From Archilochus colubris (taxonomy: Eukaryota; Chordata; Aves; Apodiformes; Trochilidae): 64,000 nt of DNA. Positions 61,701-64,000 of the stretch are shown piece after piece. Position 1 is the stretch's first letter. The number at the start of each line of letters is the position of its first letter. Both the position numbers and the translations under genes were made by a program. The notes beneath the pieces are model-generated. The model made no database searches and had not been told where the DNA came from. It saw only the letters and a list, made by a program, of their open reading frames with translations. The stretch spans positions 97,103,115 to 97,167,114 of the forward strand of contig CM041085.1 in NCBI GenBank assembly GCA_023079485.1, written 5' to 3'.

Positions 61701-64000
61701 ACAGTGTAAGTACTACATTGTATTTACAACAGATTAAATTCCCACTTCTGTACCATTCTGTGTAACTACATTTTGTCTTGGTTACTTTTCATTGTTCCTT
61801 TCCTTAGCTTATTGTTGTGTCCTGACAGTAACAACGATAGCTTTATGTCATCTATAGTCTCCAGCTTTTATGGAGCTTAGGTTGCTCTGGTGAACTACCC
61901 TCCCACCCTCTAATCTCCCATTATAAAGCTGGAAGTGGTGGGGGGAGGTGAGGGGGCACAGTACATGACATAGGGATTTTCCTTCTTTCAACTGGCTGTG
62001 TTTTTCAGAGTCCATGCTCTTTATCCCAGAACAAAAAAAACCCAAAACAACAGAGGTTAGATGAAGAGGTTTGAAAAGCATGTGGATGGCATGTACTGGA
62101 TTTATTGCCACTCCATAAATTCCCACAAAGGTTTGACTGGCTTTGTTTTTAATCACCAGCAATGAAACAGTTCACAGTACACTGCAAACACAGAGACAGC
62201 TTTTTGTTTGAGACAGTTGGAGAGGAGGGGGAAAGAGAGGGGAAAGGCTCATGAGAAACATGAATGAGTAGGTTTTGCTGACGCTTCTAACTACACAGTC
62301 TGACAAAGTGCCTATAAGCACATTTCCCATGATGTTACTAGCAGAGCAGGAGCTTTGCTATATGATAAGTGGGTATTTTGAAGATTTTCAAACCTAGACA
62401 AATGGGAGGAAATTGTAATTAACATCTCCAAAGAGTGCAACATTAAAAATTTGGTCTGTAGCATAAAACATATCCTAACTTTTACAATTTCCTAGTCTAC
62501 CTAGTCCAAACCGCAAACATTAATCACAAACACTGGGGGTTTTTTGGTTATGAAGTATAGCTGTCCATTCATAGTATATTGCACAAATGCAATTACTCAT
62601 CATGTAAGGCTACATGATTGCAAATAATGTGAAAAAAGATAAAATGTATGAGAATGTATACCACAGCTTTTACCTGAAAGGAGTTTTCCTTGATTATCTT
62701 TCACGTGACTCTGGAGATATTTATTTCCTTGGAAATCTCAGGAAAAAAGATTAACAGACATAAGCATGAATAAGCTTCCTTTTCACTAAGAAAAAACCCC
62801 AAATGACTAAACAGAGAGACTAAAAACATGTTAAAAAAAAGTATTATAACATCCAAATTTAAGACACAGAGTTTCAGTCTCTGTGCTGGTATCAAGATCA
62901 TGTCTTGCAAAAATAGAAATTGTTTTCAGTCACTAAATATTTAAAGTTACATGAGAGCCAACACACAGGCTCTGTATCTTGTGGTGTCCCTAGATTTACT
63001 ATTTTCAGTTTCCTTCAGAAGAGTCTATAAAGTGTCAACTCAAGTCAGGATCTTATTCTGATTTACTGTGCCAGTTCTATTAACACTAAGTATTACAGGT
63101 TTGCTCTTTTTTGATTCTACTTACCTAAGTCTACTGAGATACTTCTATTTCAAGAAATGTATTTACTATCTTACTAGAAAAGGAAGATGCTACTTGTAGT
63201 TCATAGCACTCATACCAATATATAGAAAAATTATTCATTTAATCCATTGTGCAGTTCCTATTGGAACTGTTGATAATTTCTAAACTGTATTTTTGCATCC
63301 TATTGCGTGAGGCCTGAGAGATGTTCCTTTGCTGTTTTCAATAGAACAAAATTACAGAAACATAGTAATGCATTCTGCTGTCTGTAGTTGGGAATCAGAT
63401 GATCTTCAAAACAGGCTGAAATTTTAGTGCAAACTCAGGTCTATAATATACCCTCTGTAGTCATATCCTGGAGTTCACATAGCATTTTCCCTACTAAAAG
63501 AACCACAAAAAAGCATTGTGTATTTGCTCAGTGACATATTCCATATGTTTCAGTGTGTATTGCTGCATTCACTCACCCCAATCCCTTCTTTATATGTCAT
63601 CTTCCATTACACCTGTGTGATATGTGTAATTTGACAAAAGGGCTCAAATCCAATTAAATATTGCCCACAAAGACACACATGTTTTAGAAATATTTTGCTT
63701 CATACTTCAGAACTATAGATCCTAGTCCAGCACCACTTCCTCCAAAACTTCAAAGCTCACTCCTAGTAAGTCTAATGAATAAAGGTATTTTCTATTCATC
63801 TTCATCCATTTCCTCACATCAATTGCTTCTGTATACAGTATTTTTACATGTTTAAATACCTATTTATACACATACATTCTTTCATCTAAAGGTCTCAACT
63901 CTCCCTCTTTTTCCACATGTGCGTTCCTTGGAGGGGGCACCAAATGGCAAACTGAAATCTTCAGGATGCAGTTTCCACCCAGGAACTGCTCATGGCTCAG
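61701..64000. other. non-coding stretch to window end, nothing recognised
   Basis: AT-rich DNA with no supported exon. I looked for exons of peroxidasin on the - strand, the expected downstream neighbour of TPO in vertebrates, and recognised none. Confidence 0.6.

Noticed and set aside
61701..64000. Search for peroxidasin (PXDN) 3' exons on the - strand
   Set aside because: TPO and PXDN are convergent neighbours in vertebrates, but no peroxidase, Ig or VWC motif was seen on the - strand.
1..64000. tRNA, rRNA, CRISPR arrays, bacterial-type operons or phage genes
   Set aside because: None seen; the window is intronic and intergenic vertebrate DNA with repeats.

Overview
The window is vertebrate nuclear DNA, almost certainly from a bird. 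Two things show this. It carries seven correctly spliced exons of thyroid peroxidase (TPO). Its interspersed repeats are mainly CR1 LINE fragments, several ending in the ATTCTATG-type 3' tail typical of birds and reptiles, plus avian-style LTR elements. The background is AT-rich and intron-like, with no bacterial-style operons, CRISPR arrays or compact gene order. Most open frames outside the TPO exons are chance frames or lie inside repeats. The species cannot be read from the sequence alone. || Layout. 1-20335 is the central and 3' part of TPO on the + strand, matching human exons 8 to 14 by content and reading phase; the 171-base exon 10 and 132-base exon 14 also agree with the lengths I recall for human. 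The seven exons are 4172-4687, 11373-11631, 12140-12310, 13714-13951, 16116-16324, 16844-17014 and 20204-20335. They encode most of the haem-peroxidase domain (calcium loop, covalent haem Glu, proximal His and its partner Asn), then a Sushi/CCP module and a calcium-binding EGF module. The earlier exons (signal peptide, propeptide, distal His) lie upstream of the window. The first 4.2 kb is intron 7. || 20336-64000 has no confidently recognisable coding exon. It should hold intron 14 and possibly the end of TPO, but I could not find the expected transmembrane and tail exons. It holds CR1 fragments on both strands (about 20.9, 38.9, 39.1, 41.2, 47.4, 52.7, 58.3 and 61.3 kb), three LTR-like elements (30.4-31.25, 36.1-37.15 and 44.1-44.5 kb), a diverged ~50-bp minisatellite at 33.4 kb, and several microsatellites. 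|| Most worth checking: (i) an in-frame stop nine codons past the EGF-exon donor, followed by AATAAA, which could end a secreted TPO lacking its membrane anchor; (ii) an exon-like pair near 61 kb whose phase fits the EGF exon and whose second part is hydrophobic; (iii) exon-like open frames at 516-698 and 58754-58929. No new gene system is evident. All exon boundaries come from reading splice sites and comparing with remembered peroxidase motifs; no alignment was run.
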